Notes: generated from the letters alone by a model not told the origin. DNA of 64,000 bases from Facklamia sp. 7083-14-GEN3 (GCF_024742075.1 NZ_JANSGD010000002.1:1-64000); one strand, 5' to 3'. Counted from the stretch's first letter, positions 1 through 9,164 are shown. Program-made: numbers and translations.

Positions 1-82
1 GTTCTCTCGCGGTTCGTTCGACTTGCATGTATTAGGCACGCCGCCAGCGTTCGTCCTGAGCCAGGATCAAACTCTCATGAAA
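1..82 (-). rRNA. 16S ribosomal RNA, 5' end (partial)
   Basis: The reverse strand contains the universal bacterial 16S start, AGAGTTTGATCCTGGCTCAG, at 75 down to 56, followed by the conserved GACGAACGCTGGCGGCGTGC block. By alignment to the E. coli numbering of that primer site (position 8) the mature 5' end lies near 82. The gene leaves the window at its left edge, so only about the first 80 bases are present. It is the first gene of a ribosomal operon transcribed away from the window, driven by the three promoters at 262-463. Confidence 0.97.
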
Positions 83-261
83 GAATTTGAGCTTTTGCTC
101 ATTACTATTACTAGCTATTGATTTTTTTGACTGCTGCTCTGCAGTATGTCTCGAATTTTATTCGGTTGTTTCTATCCGCTTTTACGAATAGACCCTTACA
201 CATTTTGGTGTTTGTCTTTGTTCAGTTTTCAATGAGCTTCGCTGTCAGAAGTGACAACTTC

Positions 262-291
262 TATATACTAGCATGGTTTGGTTTTTGTCAA
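262..291 (-). promoter_or_regulatory. rRNA operon promoter, proximal
   Basis: On the reverse strand TTGACA (291-286) and TATATA (267-262) are separated by 18 bases. It is the third of three similarly built promoters upstream of the 16S gene, about 180 bases from the mature 5' end. Confidence 0.6.
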
Positions 292-332
292 ACCTTTTCG
301 CTTTCATTGGGTCGTTCGTGACGACAAGAAAT

Positions 333-362
333 AATATAACATAAGCTTTTTAATAATGTCAA
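333..362 (-). promoter_or_regulatory. rRNA operon promoter, middle
   Basis: On the reverse strand TTGACA (362-357) and TATATT (338-333) are separated by 18 bases. The sequence after the -10 box (ATTTCTTGTCG) is repeated almost exactly after the -10 box of the distal promoter, so the two units look like a duplication. Confidence 0.75.
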
Positions 363-433
363 ATACTTTTTGTACTTTTTAATATTTTTAGAAACTCAAG
401 TTTTATTACTTTTCGCTCGTAACGACAAGAAAT

Positions 434-463
434 AATATAGCATGGGGCATCACTTTAAGTCAA
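434..463 (-). promoter_or_regulatory. rRNA operon promoter, distal
   Basis: On the reverse strand TTGACT (463-458) and TATATT (439-434) are separated by 18 bases. The start region shares ATTTCTTGTCG with the middle promoter. Tandem promoters are usual for rRNA operons of Firmicutes. Confidence 0.7.
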
Positions 464-542
464 TAGTTTTTTGAATTTTTTGTAAATTTTTTGTAAATTC
501 TTTTTATTGCTCAATTATTCTAATGACTTATAATGTAGAAAA

Positions 543-582
543 ATCATTTGAGACGGTCTATAACTCGACCATCTCAAATGAT
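543..582 (-). terminator. Rho-independent terminator of the pgi operon
   Basis: A 16-bp stem (543-558 with 567-582, one mismatch) is followed on the reverse strand by ATTTTTCT. It lies 27 bases after the pgi stop codon and separates pgi from the rRNA promoters. Confidence 0.85.
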
Positions 583-608
583 CTCAGCTTTTTTATTGAT
601 TGATAAAT

Positions 609-1952
609 CTATTTTCTCTGACTAAGTTCCTTCGTTAGTTCTTCATAACCAGGTTTACCAAGTAAAGCAAACATATTTCGTTTATAGGCTTCGACACCAG
701 GTTGATCAAATGGATTAACACCATTTAGGTAACCTGAGATTGCGACAGCCATTTCAAAGAAATAAATCGTTTGGCCCAGACTTTCTTCATTCATTGCTGG
801 AATATTAATAATGAGATTAGGAACCTCTCCATCTGTATGGGCAATCATTGTTCCTTGGTAAGCCATTTGATTAACAGATGACATTTTTTCTCCCTCTAAA
901 TATGAAAGACCGTCAATATTCTCTTCTAATTGAGGGATTGTTAAATCTTTTCTAACCTTTTTGACATTTAATACTGTCTCAAATATATTTCTTTGGCCAT
1001 CTTGAATAATTTGACCGATTGAATGTAAATCCGTTGAAAAATTGGCAGTAGATGGAAAAATTCCTTTATGATCCTTTCCTTCAGACTCGCCAAATAACTG
1101 TTTCCACCATTCACCGAAAGCTTTTAAGGCTGGTTCATAGTTTACTAACAATTCATTGACCTTGCCTTTGCGGTAGAAAATATTTCTTATAATTGCATAC
1201 TGCATGGCTTGATTTTTTGCTGAATCTTCAATCAAATAGTTTTCTCTAGCAATTTTAGCGCCTTCTATCAATCCTTCTATGCTTGCACCACTTACAGCAA
1301 TTGGGAGTAAGCCAACGGGAGTCAAGACCGAGAAGCGGCCGCCAATACCATCTGGTATTACAAAACTCTCATAACTATTTTTTTCAGCTTCTTTTTTTAG
1401 TGCTCCTTTAGCTTGATCTGTTGTAGCGTATATCCGCTGATAGGCTTCTTTTTTTCCATATTTATCGATTAATTTTTCTTTTAAAATTCGAAATGCAATA
1501 GCTGGCTCTGTGGTAGTTCCAGATTTAGAAATAATATTAATAGAAAAATCACGATTTCCTATTACTTCTATTAAGTCATTCAAATAAGTAGATGAAATAC
1601 TGTTTCCTGCGAAAAGTATTTGAGGCAAACCCTTGCTTGCAGCCGTCATGTTATAAAAGGTATGGTTCAAAAAATCTATGGCTGCTTTGGCTCCTAAATA
1701 TGATCCTCCTATACCAATTACTACTAAGACTTCAGAGTCTTTTTGGATTTTTTTAGCGACTTCATTAATTCGCTCAATTTCACTTTGAGGGAACTCAAGT
1801 GGCCAATTTACCCAATCTGTATATTCAGAGCCTGTTCCTGTTTTTTCTTTAAGTTGACGTAAAGAAGATTCTGCAAACTTGCTTAGATACTTTATTTCCT
1901 TTTCTTGAAAGAAATTCAAAGCCTTCGAATAATTAAAACTAATTGTTTCCAT
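609..1952 (-). CDS. pgi: glucose-6-phosphate isomerase
   Basis: Interconverts glucose 6-phosphate and fructose 6-phosphate in the cytoplasm, the second step of glycolysis. The 447-residue protein has the usual length for Gram-positive enzymes. It shows the sugar-phosphate isomerase core [12 protein letters not shown] near residue 80, the [10 protein letters not shown] phosphate-binding loop near 145, [14 protein letters not shown] near 205 and the STDLHSIGQ segment near 310. It is the last gene of a minus-strand group with the S1-domain gene 11 bases upstream and ends at a strong terminator. Nothing unusual is seen. Confidence 0.97.
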   Translation of the reverse strand: METISFNYSKALNFFQEKEIKYLSKFAESSLRQLKEKTGTGSEYTDWVNWPLEFPQSEIERINEVAKKIQKDSEVLVVIGIGGSYLGAKAAIDFLNHTFYNMTAASKGLPQILFAGNSISSTYLNDLIEVIGNRDFSINIISKSGTTTEPAIAFRILKEKLIDKYGKKEAYQRIYATTDQAKGALKKEAEKNSYESFVIPDGIGGRFSVLTPVGLLPIAVSGASIEGLIEGAKIARENYLIEDSAKNQAMQYAIIRNIFYRKGKVNELLVNYEPALKAFGEWWKQLFGESEGKDHKGIFPSTANFSTDLHSIGQIIQDGQRNIFETVLNVKKVRKDLTIPQLEENIDGLSYLEGEKMSSVNQMAYQGTMIAHTDGEVPNLIINIPAMNEESLGQTIYFFEMAVAISGYLNGVNPFDQPGVEAYKRNMFALLGKPGYEELTKELSQRK

Positions 1953-1963
1953 TCATAAACCTC

Positions 1964-2371
1964 CTAAACTTCTATCTTAGTATTAAACTCATTTTCTTCA
2001 ATAGACTTCATTGCCTGATCAATCCAATAAGGCATTTTATCTGCTATGGTTTTAAATCCAATATCTGGTAAATTCCGTCTTTTTTTTCTTCGGTTTCTTA
2101 CAGGAAACAATGGGGTGTTGATTTTATCTAGTGCCCGCATGGATAAAGAAATTTTTTTACTATATTCATCAATATCAATTACAACTACTTTAACTTTTTC
2201 TCCAATACTAATGAATTCGTCTAAAGCTCCTACATATCCATGTTTACATTCTGAAATATGCACTAAGCCTTGCTCTTCGTCAGAAAGTTTTATAAAAATA
2301 CCATAGTTCTGGATACCTGTGACTTCCCCTTCAATAATGTCTCCTATTTTAAACTTCATATCTATCGCCAT
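1964..2371 (-). CDS. S1 RNA-binding domain protein (CvfD/YugI/GSP13-like)
   Basis: Small RNA-binding protein of 135 residues. An S1 domain fills residues 6-80 (GDIIEGEVTGIQNYGIFIKL, then GLVHISE and the closing KKISLSMR), followed by a basic linker (RNRRKKRR) and a short helical tail. Single-S1 proteins of this length in Firmicutes are the CvfD/GSP13 group, ribosome-associated post-transcriptional regulators linked to stress and virulence; that role here is inferred from the family. The first ATG has only a weak ribosome binding site (GAG); a second ATG four codons on is no better. The gene sits between the cyclophilin gene and pgi. Confidence 0.85.
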   Translation of the reverse strand: MAIDMKFKIGDIIEGEVTGIQNYGIFIKLSDEEQGLVHISECKHGYVGALDEFISIGEKVKVVVIDIDEYSKKISLSMRALDKINTPLFPVRNRRKKRRNLPDIGFKTIADKMPYWIDQAMKSIEENEFNTKIEV

Positions 2372-2381
2372 AATTTCTCAA

Positions 2382-2969
2382 TTATTTAGAGACTGTAACG
2401 GATTGAATAATCACATCTTCAACCGGTTTATCCTGAGGTCCTGTTGTAACATTTTGTATGGCTAAAACATTTTCCATACCTCCGGTGACTTGCCCAAAGA
2501 CAGTATGGCGTTGATCTAACCATGGTGTACCTCCTTTTTCTTGATACCCTTTCACTACTTCCTCGGGAAAACCTAAGTCTTTTAACTGCTGAAGTAAATC
2601 TGCCGGTACATTTGGAGCTGTTACAATAAAAAATTGACTACCATTCGTATTAGGCCCAGCATTGGCCATTGATAAAGCGCCATAGAAATTGAAAAGATTC
2701 ATTGAAAATTCATCTTCAAAACTTTCTCCCCATTTGCTTTCACCACCCATGCCTGTTCCTGTTGGGTCTCCTCCTTGAATCATAAAATCTTTAATAACTC
2801 GATGGAAAATAACACCATCATAGTAACCTTCTTCGGCTAAAGTAATAAAGTTCTCAACTGTCTTAGGGGCCTGCTCTTTAAATAAAGCCAGTTCAATATC
2901 ACCCTTATTAGTATGTAGAACAACTTGAGTCTTTAAGTCCTCTGTTTTTAATTGTGGAAATTTATTCAT
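2382..2969 (-). CDS. cyclophilin-type peptidyl-prolyl cis-trans isomerase
   Basis: Catalyses proline isomerisation during protein folding. The start is taken at 2969 because AAGGAG lies 7 bases before that ATG; a longer reading frame adds 39 residues with no binding site and no homology. The resulting 195-residue protein has no signal peptide, so it is probably cytoplasmic. The cyclophilin core is clear: [19 protein letters not shown] near residue 55, NTNGSQFFI near 110 and [12 protein letters not shown] near 155. First gene of the cyclophilin, cvfD-like, pgi group. Confidence 0.93.
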   Translation of the reverse strand: MNKFPQLKTEDLKTQVVLHTNKGDIELALFKEQAPKTVENFITLAEEGYYDGVIFHRVIKDFMIQGGDPTGTGMGGESKWGESFEDEFSMNLFNFYGALSMANAGPNTNGSQFFIVTAPNVPADLLQQLKDLGFPEEVVKGYQEKGGTPWLDQRHTVFGQVTGGMENVLAIQNVTTGPQDKPVEDVIIQSVTVSK

Positions 2970-3023
2970 TTTATCGCTCCTTATATCTATTTTCTTCTTC
3001 ATTTTAACTGAAAAAAAACTAAA

Positions 3024-3053
3024 TTTATAGTTAAAGGACCTTATTTTTGTTAA
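3024..3053 (-). promoter_or_regulatory. candidate promoter for the cyclophilin-pgi group
   Basis: On the reverse strand TTAACA (3053-3048) and TATAAA (3029-3024) stand 18 bases apart, about 55 bases before the cyclophilin start codon, in the divergent interval between 2969 and 3094. Confidence 0.5.
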
Positions 3054-3093
3054 GATAGTTAGTGTTAAAAATAAAAAGAAGGACAAGGATGCT

Positions 3094-3609
3094 ATGAATT
3101 ACCCATTAATTGCTGCTTTTACTGCCATTTTCTTCGCACAGATGATTAAATATCCGATTGCTTATTATTCAAAGCGAACTCCTAAACTTGATATCATTAC
3201 TTCTACTGGCGGAATGCCCTCATCTCATTCGGCTGCCGTAGCAAGTTTAATTGCCAGTTTAATATTTGAATACGGTTTTGCTTCCGCACATGTAGCCATC
3301 GCAACTGTATTTGGTGTTATTATAATGTTCGATTCAATGGGTGTCAGACGTCAAAGTGGTGAACAAGGGCTTGTAATTGATGCAATCATTAGGCATCTGT
3401 CTCAATCAAATCTTGATAGTTTAAGTGTTCAATCAATAAAAAAAGAGCTTGAAAGTCCTGAATTTGAAACTGAAATTATTGATAACTATGAAGATCTCAT
3501 CGTTACCAAATACCTCGGACATAAACCTACAGAAGTATTTGCTGGTATCATAACAGGCGGATTTGTGGCAGTGGTAATGCGTTTAGTATTCCTTGCGTTT
3601 TTTTACTAG
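3094..3609 (+). CDS. divergent PAP2-family membrane protein (YuiD-like)
   Basis: Integral membrane protein of 171 residues. Residues 38-52 ([15 protein letters not shown]) match the phosphatase motif of the acid phosphatase/PAP2 superfamily in its divergent form, with the later RRQSGEQG and [11 protein letters not shown] segments typical of the YuiD family. Its substrate is unknown. Hydrophobic segments lie at about 1-22, 45-85 and 148-171. AAGGA precedes the ATG. It is first in a plus-strand operon with the ferredoxin reductase and pgpA and its stop codon lies 14 bases before the next start. Confidence 0.85.
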   Translation: MNYPLIAAFTAIFFAQMIKYPIAYYSKRTPKLDIITSTGGMPSSHSAAVASLIASLIFEYGFASAHVAIATVFGVIIMFDSMGVRRQSGEQGLVIDAIIRHLSQSNLDSLSVQSIKKELESPEFETEIIDNYEDLIVTKYLGHKPTEVFAGIITGGFVAVVMRLVFLAFFY

Positions 3610-3622
3610 AAAGGCAAGATTT

Positions 3623-4624
3623 ATGAAAAAAATTTATGACATAACAATTATTGGTGCGGGTCCAGTAGGACTTTATACTGCTTTCTTTGCTCACATAAGA
3701 AATGCTAAAGTAAAAATTATCGAGTCGTTAGAAGAAGTTGGCGGTCAACCCAAGCATTTATATGGTGAAAAAATGATTTTTGATATCCCCGCCTACCCTT
3801 CAATTAATGGAAATAATTTGACTCAAAAACTACTTGATCAGGTCAACCTCTTTGAAAAAGACCTCTCTCTAGGAGAAGAAGTTTTAGACCTCTCTCCTAA
3901 TGAGGATGGCATCTATATTATTAAAACCAATAAAGATTCATATTATTCAAAGACCGTCATCATTGCAGCAGGTAATGGTGCCTTTCAACCCCGAAAACTC
4001 GAAATAGACAATGCGAATCACTTTGAAAATCATTCCTTACATTATATAGTTAAAAAGCCCGAAAATTTTAAGCATCAAAGGGTAGCTGTATGTGGAGGAG
4101 GCGACTCTGCAGTTGATTGGGCACTCACCTTAGAACCGATCGCTGAGGAAGTCTATTTAATACATCGACGTGAAAATTTTCGCGCTTTAGAAAGCTCAGT
4201 TTCTAAACTACATGCCTCGACTGTCAAAGTTCTGACTCCCTACAAAATTTTAGAATTAGCGGGCAAAGAGCATCAAATTGAATCACTGAAGCTTCAGCAG
4301 GTAAAATCCAAAGAATTAGAAGAGCTTGAACTCGATCAATTAATTGTTAATTATGGCTTTTCTAATTCATTAGGCCACATAAAAGATTGGGGACTCAAGC
4401 TTTCTCGCAATCAAATCGAAGTCTCATCATTAATGGAGACCAATTTACCTGGTGTTTTCGCTGTCGGAGATATTGCTGATTACCCAGGTAAGGTGAAAAT
4501 CATTGCTGCTGGATTTGGGGAAGCCTTATTAGCTGTTAATCAAGCCTTGCACTTCATCGACCCTAACTATCGTCCGTCACCCTTACATTCATCAACTATA
4601 TTTGAAGGAGAATTCAATGACTAA
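3623..4624 (+). CDS. ferredoxin/flavodoxin--NADP(+) reductase (YumC type)
   Basis: FAD- and NADPH-binding oxidoreductase that passes electrons from NADPH to ferredoxin or flavodoxin. The start at 3623 follows AAAGGCAAG; ten extra residues upstream are unsupported. The 333-residue protein has the FAD dinucleotide fold at residues 11-16 (GAGPVG), the NADP fold near 155 (GGGDSAVDWA) and the closing FAVGDIADYPGKVKIIAAGFGEA. The CxxC redox motif of thioredoxin reductase is absent, which assigns it to the thioredoxin reductase-like ferredoxin reductases. It overlaps the pgpA start by 8 bases, so the two are probably translationally coupled. Confidence 0.9.
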   Translation: MKKIYDITIIGAGPVGLYTAFFAHIRNAKVKIIESLEEVGGQPKHLYGEKMIFDIPAYPSINGNNLTQKLLDQVNLFEKDLSLGEEVLDLSPNEDGIYIIKTNKDSYYSKTVIIAAGNGAFQPRKLEIDNANHFENHSLHYIVKKPENFKHQRVAVCGGGDSAVDWALTLEPIAEEVYLIHRRENFRALESSVSKLHASTVKVLTPYKILELAGKEHQIESLKLQQVKSKELEELELDQLIVNYGFSNSLGHIKDWGLKLSRNQIEVSSLMETNLPGVFAVGDIADYPGKVKIIAAGFGEALLAVNQALHFIDPNYRPSPLHSSTIFEGEFND

Positions 4625-5156
4625 AGATTACATTCACTTAAAACACTTAGAATCTAGATCCTATGAATTGCTAGCCGAAAGAGGTGTTAGCATTGAAGAA
4701 ATCGCCGAAATCGTCTACGATTTACAAAGTAGTTATGTTGATACTTTGACCATGCAAGATTGCATTGATAATTTGCATGCGGTGATGCAAAAACGTGAAG
4801 TACAAAATGCTATTATAACTGGAATTGAATTAGATATTGCTGCTGAAAAAGGACTTTTATCTCCACTTCTATGTGACTTATTAATGCGCGATGAGGGTCT
4901 TTATGGAATAGATGAAATTTTGACTCTGTCCATCGTCAATGTTTATGGATCAATCGGTCTTACTAATTTTGGTTATTTAGACAAGCTTAAACCGGGTATT
5001 ATCGGTAAACTAAATGATGAAAAAGATCAGCGTTGTAATACATTTATTGATGACATCGTGGGTGCCTTAGCTGCTGCAGCTGCAAGTCGCATTGCACACG
5101 CACAACCACAAACTGATGAAATTTCTGTTCCTCCAAAAAAGCCAAGTCACTTATAA
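4617..5156 (+). CDS. pgpA: phosphatidylglycerophosphatase A family protein (YutG-like)
   Basis: Predicted to remove phosphate from phosphatidylglycerol phosphate in phospholipid synthesis. The 179-residue protein has the YutG/PgpA layout: an N-terminal helical extension (residues 1-70), the acidic IELDIAAEKGLLS and the conserved GALAAAAASR segment after TFIDDIVG. GAAGGAG precedes the ATG at 4617, which lies within the end of the reductase gene. The family in Firmicutes is soluble-looking and its activity is less well tested than that of the proteobacterial enzyme. A bidirectional terminator follows at once. Confidence 0.85.
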   Translation: MTKDYIHLKHLESRSYELLAERGVSIEEIAEIVYDLQSSYVDTLTMQDCIDNLHAVMQKREVQNAIITGIELDIAAEKGLLSPLLCDLLMRDEGLYGIDEILTLSIVNVYGSIGLTNFGYLDKLKPGIIGKLNDEKDQRCNTFIDDIVGALAAAAASRIAHAQPQTDEISVPPKKPSHL

Positions 5157-5161
5157 ACTAA

Positions 5162-5196
5162 AAAAAGATAAGCTCTACTAATGAGCTTATCTTTTT
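5162..5196. terminator. bidirectional terminator between pgpA and the DUF1461 gene
   Basis: The arms AAGATAAGCTC and GAGCTTATCTT form a perfect stem with A-rich flank on one side and TTTTTTTAT on the other, so it can end transcripts from both convergent operons. Confidence 0.9.
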
Positions 5197-5841
5197 TTAT
5201 ATTTTCATTTTAATGAATAAGTGAATAATTCCTAGCAATAATTCATATAGCATAACGACAACAATCAATAATAGAAAAAAGTAGCTATCTGGAAGAACAT
5301 TAATGATAGGATCTGTTAAGGGATCGAAAAGCCATAAATCATTTTGAAAGAAAATTTGGTGAAAAAGAATAAAGATTTTATCAAAAGCTATGACTGCTAA
5401 AAACAATAAACCGATTGGTAACATGTAACTTAACATCAAATACATCTTAAGGTAAGGGTTACGTCTTCTTTGCTTGCGGATATTTATCAAAACAAGCACT
5501 AAAACAAAAATCATAAACAAAGCTGCCATCATGGTTAGCTGGATTAAAACTTTAACTTCAGAAAAATGTTGAATCCCACCGTCAGAAAAGGCAAAATCAG
5601 GTAGTAGCAACTGACTTTCCATCGGATGGGTTAAGAAATCGACAATTGTTTGATAATTTTGATTTAATTGCTCACTCGTTAATCCAACTATTTCATGAAG
5701 TTTATAATATTGATTAAAGAATCGATAAATAACTGGTGATAGAAAAACCGTCAGTGTGATTGCTCCGGTTAATGATGCTAGGCTAAATAGGCAGGCTCTG
5801 GCAAAATTTTTTATATGATAAGTCAAGCTGCTAATCCTCAC
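5197..5841 (-). CDS. TIGR01906/DUF1461 family integral membrane protein
   Basis: Membrane protein of unknown function, 214 residues, with four or five predicted hydrophobic segments (about 15-37, 100-122, 133-152, 190-212). The family hallmark FDPLTDPIINVLPDSYF is present near residue 172 in a predicted extracellular loop, and an exposed loop with HEIVGLTSEQL follows the first segment. It lies 13 bases downstream of the yutD-like gene. The family is widespread in Lactobacillales, usually beside yutD, as here. Confidence 0.85.
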   Translation of the reverse strand: MRISSLTYHIKNFARACLFSLASLTGAITLTVFLSPVIYRFFNQYYKLHEIVGLTSEQLNQNYQTIVDFLTHPMESQLLLPDFAFSDGGIQHFSEVKVLIQLTMMAALFMIFVLVLVLINIRKQRRRNPYLKMYLMLSYMLPIGLLFLAVIAFDKIFILFHQIFFQNDLWLFDPLTDPIINVLPDSYFFLLLIVVVMLYELLLGIIHLFIKMKI

Positions 5842-5854
5842 TTTCTAACAAAGG

Positions 5855-6568
5855 CTAGTTGGATCTTTTTTTAATTACAAAATCTTTTTTATGTTTGATT
5901 TTATTAGCGGGCTTATGCATATTATTTGATCCGCCATTCGAATTGTTTTTATTTTTAGCTTTAACTTGTGAAGAGTTTTTTTCATTTCTTCTTTTTATTT
6001 TAGGGGTAACAGTCTTTGAACGATGACCGAGACTTTGAATTTTTCGGTTTGTTCTTTTTTGATAGTTACGACCTCGTTTATTTTTATTTGAAGTTCTTGG
6101 ATAAAGTGTCTTACTTTGAATATTATTTAACTTACCCGCCCTCAATCGATCTAGTAAATGAGGGTATTCAGCGATAGAGCTTTTTTTACCAATAACAAAA
6201 TACTTCGCTCCAAAATTACAGTATTCATTAATATAATCCTCTAACGTTTCAATCCGTTGATCAAAGGCCACTTTGGGCGTTCCGATTTGGTAGAATCCTC
6301 TTAATCGAAGTTGATCGAAAGCCCAATCACCAACAATAAAATCATATTTAGCGAAGAGGTCTTGGTAACGATTATAGAAAGCTTCAAAATCAAACGCTTC
6401 TTGATAGTTTATAATCAAATCATACTCTTCGTCTTCAATCATTAAGGAATTTTCATTGAATAGTTTAATGTTTTTAATGATTTCTTCATTCGCTTCATTA
6501 CTCGTCAGATCGTCTAATAGTTGATCCAATTGCTTATTGATTTTTATTTCTTTTGATGAATCTTTCAT
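5855..6568 (-). CDS. YutD family protein (DUF1027)
   Basis: Cytoplasmic protein of 237 residues. The conserved domain is at residues 45-155 (DLIINYQEAFDFEAFYNRYQ, then YDFIVGDWAFDQLRLRGFY and the CNFGAKYFVI segment). The C-terminal 80 residues are low-complexity and very basic (many Lys, Asn, Arg), suggesting RNA or DNA contact. The biochemical role of the family is unknown. It forms a two-gene unit with the downstream DUF1461 membrane protein. Confidence 0.85.
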   Translation of the reverse strand: MKDSSKEIKINKQLDQLLDDLTSNEANEEIIKNIKLFNENSLMIEDEEYDLIINYQEAFDFEAFYNRYQDLFAKYDFIVGDWAFDQLRLRGFYQIGTPKVAFDQRIETLEDYINEYCNFGAKYFVIGKKSSIAEYPHLLDRLRAGKLNNIQSKTLYPRTSNKNKRGRNYQKRTNRKIQSLGHRSKTVTPKIKRRNEKNSSQVKAKNKNNSNGGSNNMHKPANKIKHKKDFVIKKRSN

Positions 6569-6589
6569 ATTCTACTCCTGTTCTAAAGG

Positions 6590-7485
6590 GACTTATTTCT
6601 GAAAACACTTGCTTAAAATGGTTTAAAAACTTAAGAATAATAATCGTCAGTTTCCCATATTTCATTATACTCGTATAAAGACAAGGGAGGTAGAATGCCC
6701 TACTCCGTCTAGTTTATAAGCTTGGTCAATGTTGAATAATTTTAGTTTATTAACCACTGATTACTTTTATATTCATTAGAAATGCCCTTAAAAACTATTT
6801 TACCAAAAAGTTTACCTCTAAATCCATTGTCACATTCTTTTTCGCTTTTTAAGGTAAGCCTTTGATTATTAGTTTTTTCGAAACCAACTTTTGAATACCT
6901 ACCCTTGAGTTCAACAATCATTGCTCGAACCAAATGTGTTTGAGTTTCATAAAATCAATTGAAGTTCATTGTCTCTTTTTACAAATCTAATAAATGAACC
7001 GAAAATCAAATGATATTCAGTTTATCGTTCAAAATCTATAACACTTTGGCTTACAAGTGATTATTTCAATATTTTTAGACTACTACTGAGATGGAAATGA
7101 AAGAACAAACCACATTTTTATTACCAAGCTGGTTGCCCCCTTTTAATAAAAATAATCAATGAACTCTAGCAACGCTTTTCTAAGCTTTCAAAAAACGAGC
7201 GATTGCTTGAAGCATCCATTATTATCGCTTATAAAAACATCATAGTTGGCTGCATGAAATAAATCAACACCGATTAACGCTTGCGTAATTTCTCTAATAG
7301 AATGGGAAAGATTCATCGCAACACCTAATTAACAAATGATATTATAATCTCTACTCCATTCAATACTTTTTTAGCTAAGTAACATCAACTATTATATTCT
7401 TATTTTCAAGGTGACTGAATAACTCATTAATATATATATATATATAATGTGATTTAATTAATTATTTTTTTGAAGAAGCTCTCTT
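6590..7485. other. gene-poor interval with decayed coding traces
   Basis: About 900 bases without a convincing gene. A 63-codon reading frame on the reverse strand (6742-6933) starts with TTG, has no ribosome binding site and matches nothing I recognise. Near 7200-7325 the reverse strand encodes MNLSHSIREITQALIGVDLF and about 20 more residues before losing the frame, which looks like a fragment of a former gene. A (TA)9-like run lies at 7430-7447. The interval is AT-rich and may be the scar of a lost mobile element. Confidence 0.5.
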
Positions 7486-7490
7486 CAATA

Positions 7491-7522
7491 TAAAAAGACC
7501 TCCTCTTAATAAATAAAAGGAG
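7491..7522 (-). terminator. terminator after the CDP-alcohol phosphatidyltransferase-like gene
   Basis: On the reverse strand CTCCTTTTA pairs with TAAGAGGAG (9 bp, one G-U) around a 5-base loop and is followed by GTCTTTTTA. Confidence 0.8.
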
Positions 7523-7533
7523 ATTTTTATATA

Positions 7534-8157
7534 TTATTTGAAAATACTCAATAGAATGTAAGCGACAACTAAAAAAATCACTCCAAATATTAGATAAGTC
7601 ATCCAATCTTTTTTTAGACGCGGAATTGGTTTTGCAATTACATAAGCAGCGGCCAAAGCTATCATTACAATCATAATGACCACCGAAAAGACAGATGAAG
7701 GTAAAAGGTAGCTTAATAGATAAAGAATCGGTAAAATAACTGCTACAAAAATTAATGGAAGACCCAAATAGAAATTCTCTTCATCCGTTTGATAAGATTG
7801 GAATTCTAATGGACGGTTAAAATGTGCTAATCGAATGGCTACAGCGATTATATAAATTGCGATGGTGATAATACCTAATGTTCCTCCTTGAGTAGCTGTT
7901 AATAACAGACCCACTGGAATTAAACCAAAAGACAGAAAATCAGCTATTACTTCTAACTCTGTAGAAAAAGCAAGCTGTGCATCTGTTTGATCAAATTGTT
8001 CGGAAATATCAATAGAATATTCATTTAAAATAGCTGCTATCATCATAGATATTAAACCATACTCAACTGCTCCTATATAGGCAAACCCTAAACCTACAAT
8101 CGAAAAAACTATTTGAACCAAGACGATTAAATTGGACCGATGTAGATCTCCTAACAT
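7534..8157 (-). CDS. CDP-alcohol phosphatidyltransferase-like membrane protein, active-site motif degenerate
   Basis: Membrane protein of 207 residues with six hydrophobic segments and the overall plan of PssA-type phosphatidyltransferases, including the trailing ADFLSFGLIPVG. In the active family the motif is D-x2-D-G-x2-A-R-x8-G-x3-D-x3-D. Here the same region reads N-EY-S-I-DI-S-E, then after a 3-residue longer gap S, E and D, so the first two Asp, both Gly, Ala-Arg and the third Asp are replaced and only the last Asp remains. It is therefore unlikely to catalyse the classical reaction. GAGGAGG precedes the ATG. Function unknown. Confidence 0.7.
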   Translation of the reverse strand: MLGDLHRSNLIVLVQIVFSIVGLGFAYIGAVEYGLISMMIAAILNEYSIDISEQFDQTDAQLAFSTELEVIADFLSFGLIPVGLLLTATQGGTLGIITIAIYIIAVAIRLAHFNRPLEFQSYQTDEENFYLGLPLIFVAVILPILYLLSYLLPSSVFSVVIMIVMIALAAAYVIAKPIPRLKKDWMTYLIFGVIFLVVAYILLSIFK

Positions 8158-8249
8158 AATCTTTCCTCCTCACATATAATGTATGTCAATTCCTATTTTA
8201 CCGATAATATACTGTTTTTAGCAAGTATTAATATTAAACTTTCCATAAA

Positions 8250-8278
8250 TTGAAAGTGATTCTAAAATTAGTTATACT
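8250..8278 (+). promoter_or_regulatory. promoter of the degV gene
   Basis: TTGAAA (8250-8255) and TATACT (8273-8278) are separated by 17 bases, 37 bases before the start codon at 8315. Confidence 0.8.
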
Positions 8279-8314
8279 ACTGATAATTAATTGACCATAA
8301 TTGGGGGAAATAAT

Positions 8315-9157
8315 ATGCAGTGGAAAATAGTTACAGACTCTGGCGCTTGTATTCGTTCAATCAAAGATATCAGTGAGGAAATAGAATTTGAAGTTGTTCC
8401 TTTAATGTTGAATATCGATGATCATGCCTATGAAGATAACGATCAAATGGATACCCAAATACTAATTAATAAAATGGAAAGTGGCCAGAAGACTGGAACT
8501 GCTTGTTCAAGCCCTGAAAGTTATGCTCAGAGATTTAAGTCCAGTCCAAATGTTTTATGTTTTACACTATCTTCAGGTGTTTCTGGCTCATACAATGCTG
8601 CTTGTTTAGGTAGAGAGTTGGCCTTAGAAAAAAATCCAGATGCTAAAATAAAAATTATCGACAGCCGATCGGCCGGAGCTGAAATCGACCTTCTTATTAG
8701 TCTTGCTGCAAGTATCATAAAAAAAGAAAATGATTTTGAAGCGGTAGTAGCAAGAATCGAAAAGGAACAACTAAATACAAACGTCAATTTTCTATTAGAA
8801 TCTGTTGATAATTTAGTGAAAAATGGACGATTGTCTAAAGTTGTCGGAAACATGATTGGATTGCTGAATATTCGCTTAATAGGAAAAAGAAGTCCTGAGG
8901 GTACGATTGAATTAGCGCAAAAAGCTAGAGGTCATCAAAAAGCAATAAAAAAACTTTGGTCAGAAATAAAAAATAACGGGTTTAATGGTGGAAAACTAAT
9001 TATTAATCACGTACTCAATCCTGAAGCTAGTCAAGAACTTCAATCGATGATTCTTGAAGAATTTCCACAAGCAGAAATTAGCATTATACCTTCTTCTGGC
9101 TTGTGTGCTTTTTATGCTCAAAGAAATGGTCTAATTGTCGGCTACCAAACCAAATAA
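8315..9157 (+). CDS. DegV family fatty-acid-binding protein
   Basis: DegV proteins bind a fatty acid and, as FakB partners, present it to the FakA kinase. The start at 8315 follows GGGGGAAA; a TTG eight codons upstream has no binding site. The 280-residue protein begins with the family signature KIVTDSGAC and contains TACSSPESYAQRF, LSSGVSGSYNAA and DNLVKNGRLSKVVGNMIGLLNIRLI. It has its own promoter and terminator, so it is a single-gene unit. No fakA gene is nearby. Confidence 0.92.
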   Translation: MQWKIVTDSGACIRSIKDISEEIEFEVVPLMLNIDDHAYEDNDQMDTQILINKMESGQKTGTACSSPESYAQRFKSSPNVLCFTLSSGVSGSYNAACLGRELALEKNPDAKIKIIDSRSAGAEIDLLISLAASIIKKENDFEAVVARIEKEQLNTNVNFLLESVDNLVKNGRLSKVVGNMIGLLNIRLIGKRSPEGTIELAQKARGHQKAIKKLWSEIKNNGFNGGKLIINHVLNPEASQELQSMILEEFPQAEISIIPSSGLCAFYAQRNGLIVGYQTK

Positions 9158-9164
9158 TTTAATA

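Noticed and set aside
118-321. 67-codon plus-strand reading frame
   Set aside because: It lies in the rRNA leader opposite to transcription and starts without a binding site; the promoters there explain the sequence.
6742-6933. 63-codon reverse-strand frame in the gene-poor interval
   Set aside because: TTG start, no ribosome binding site, no recognisable pattern; treated as decay.
7430-7447. Alternating TA run
   Set aside because: Simple sequence in an AT-rich interval; no evidence for a function.
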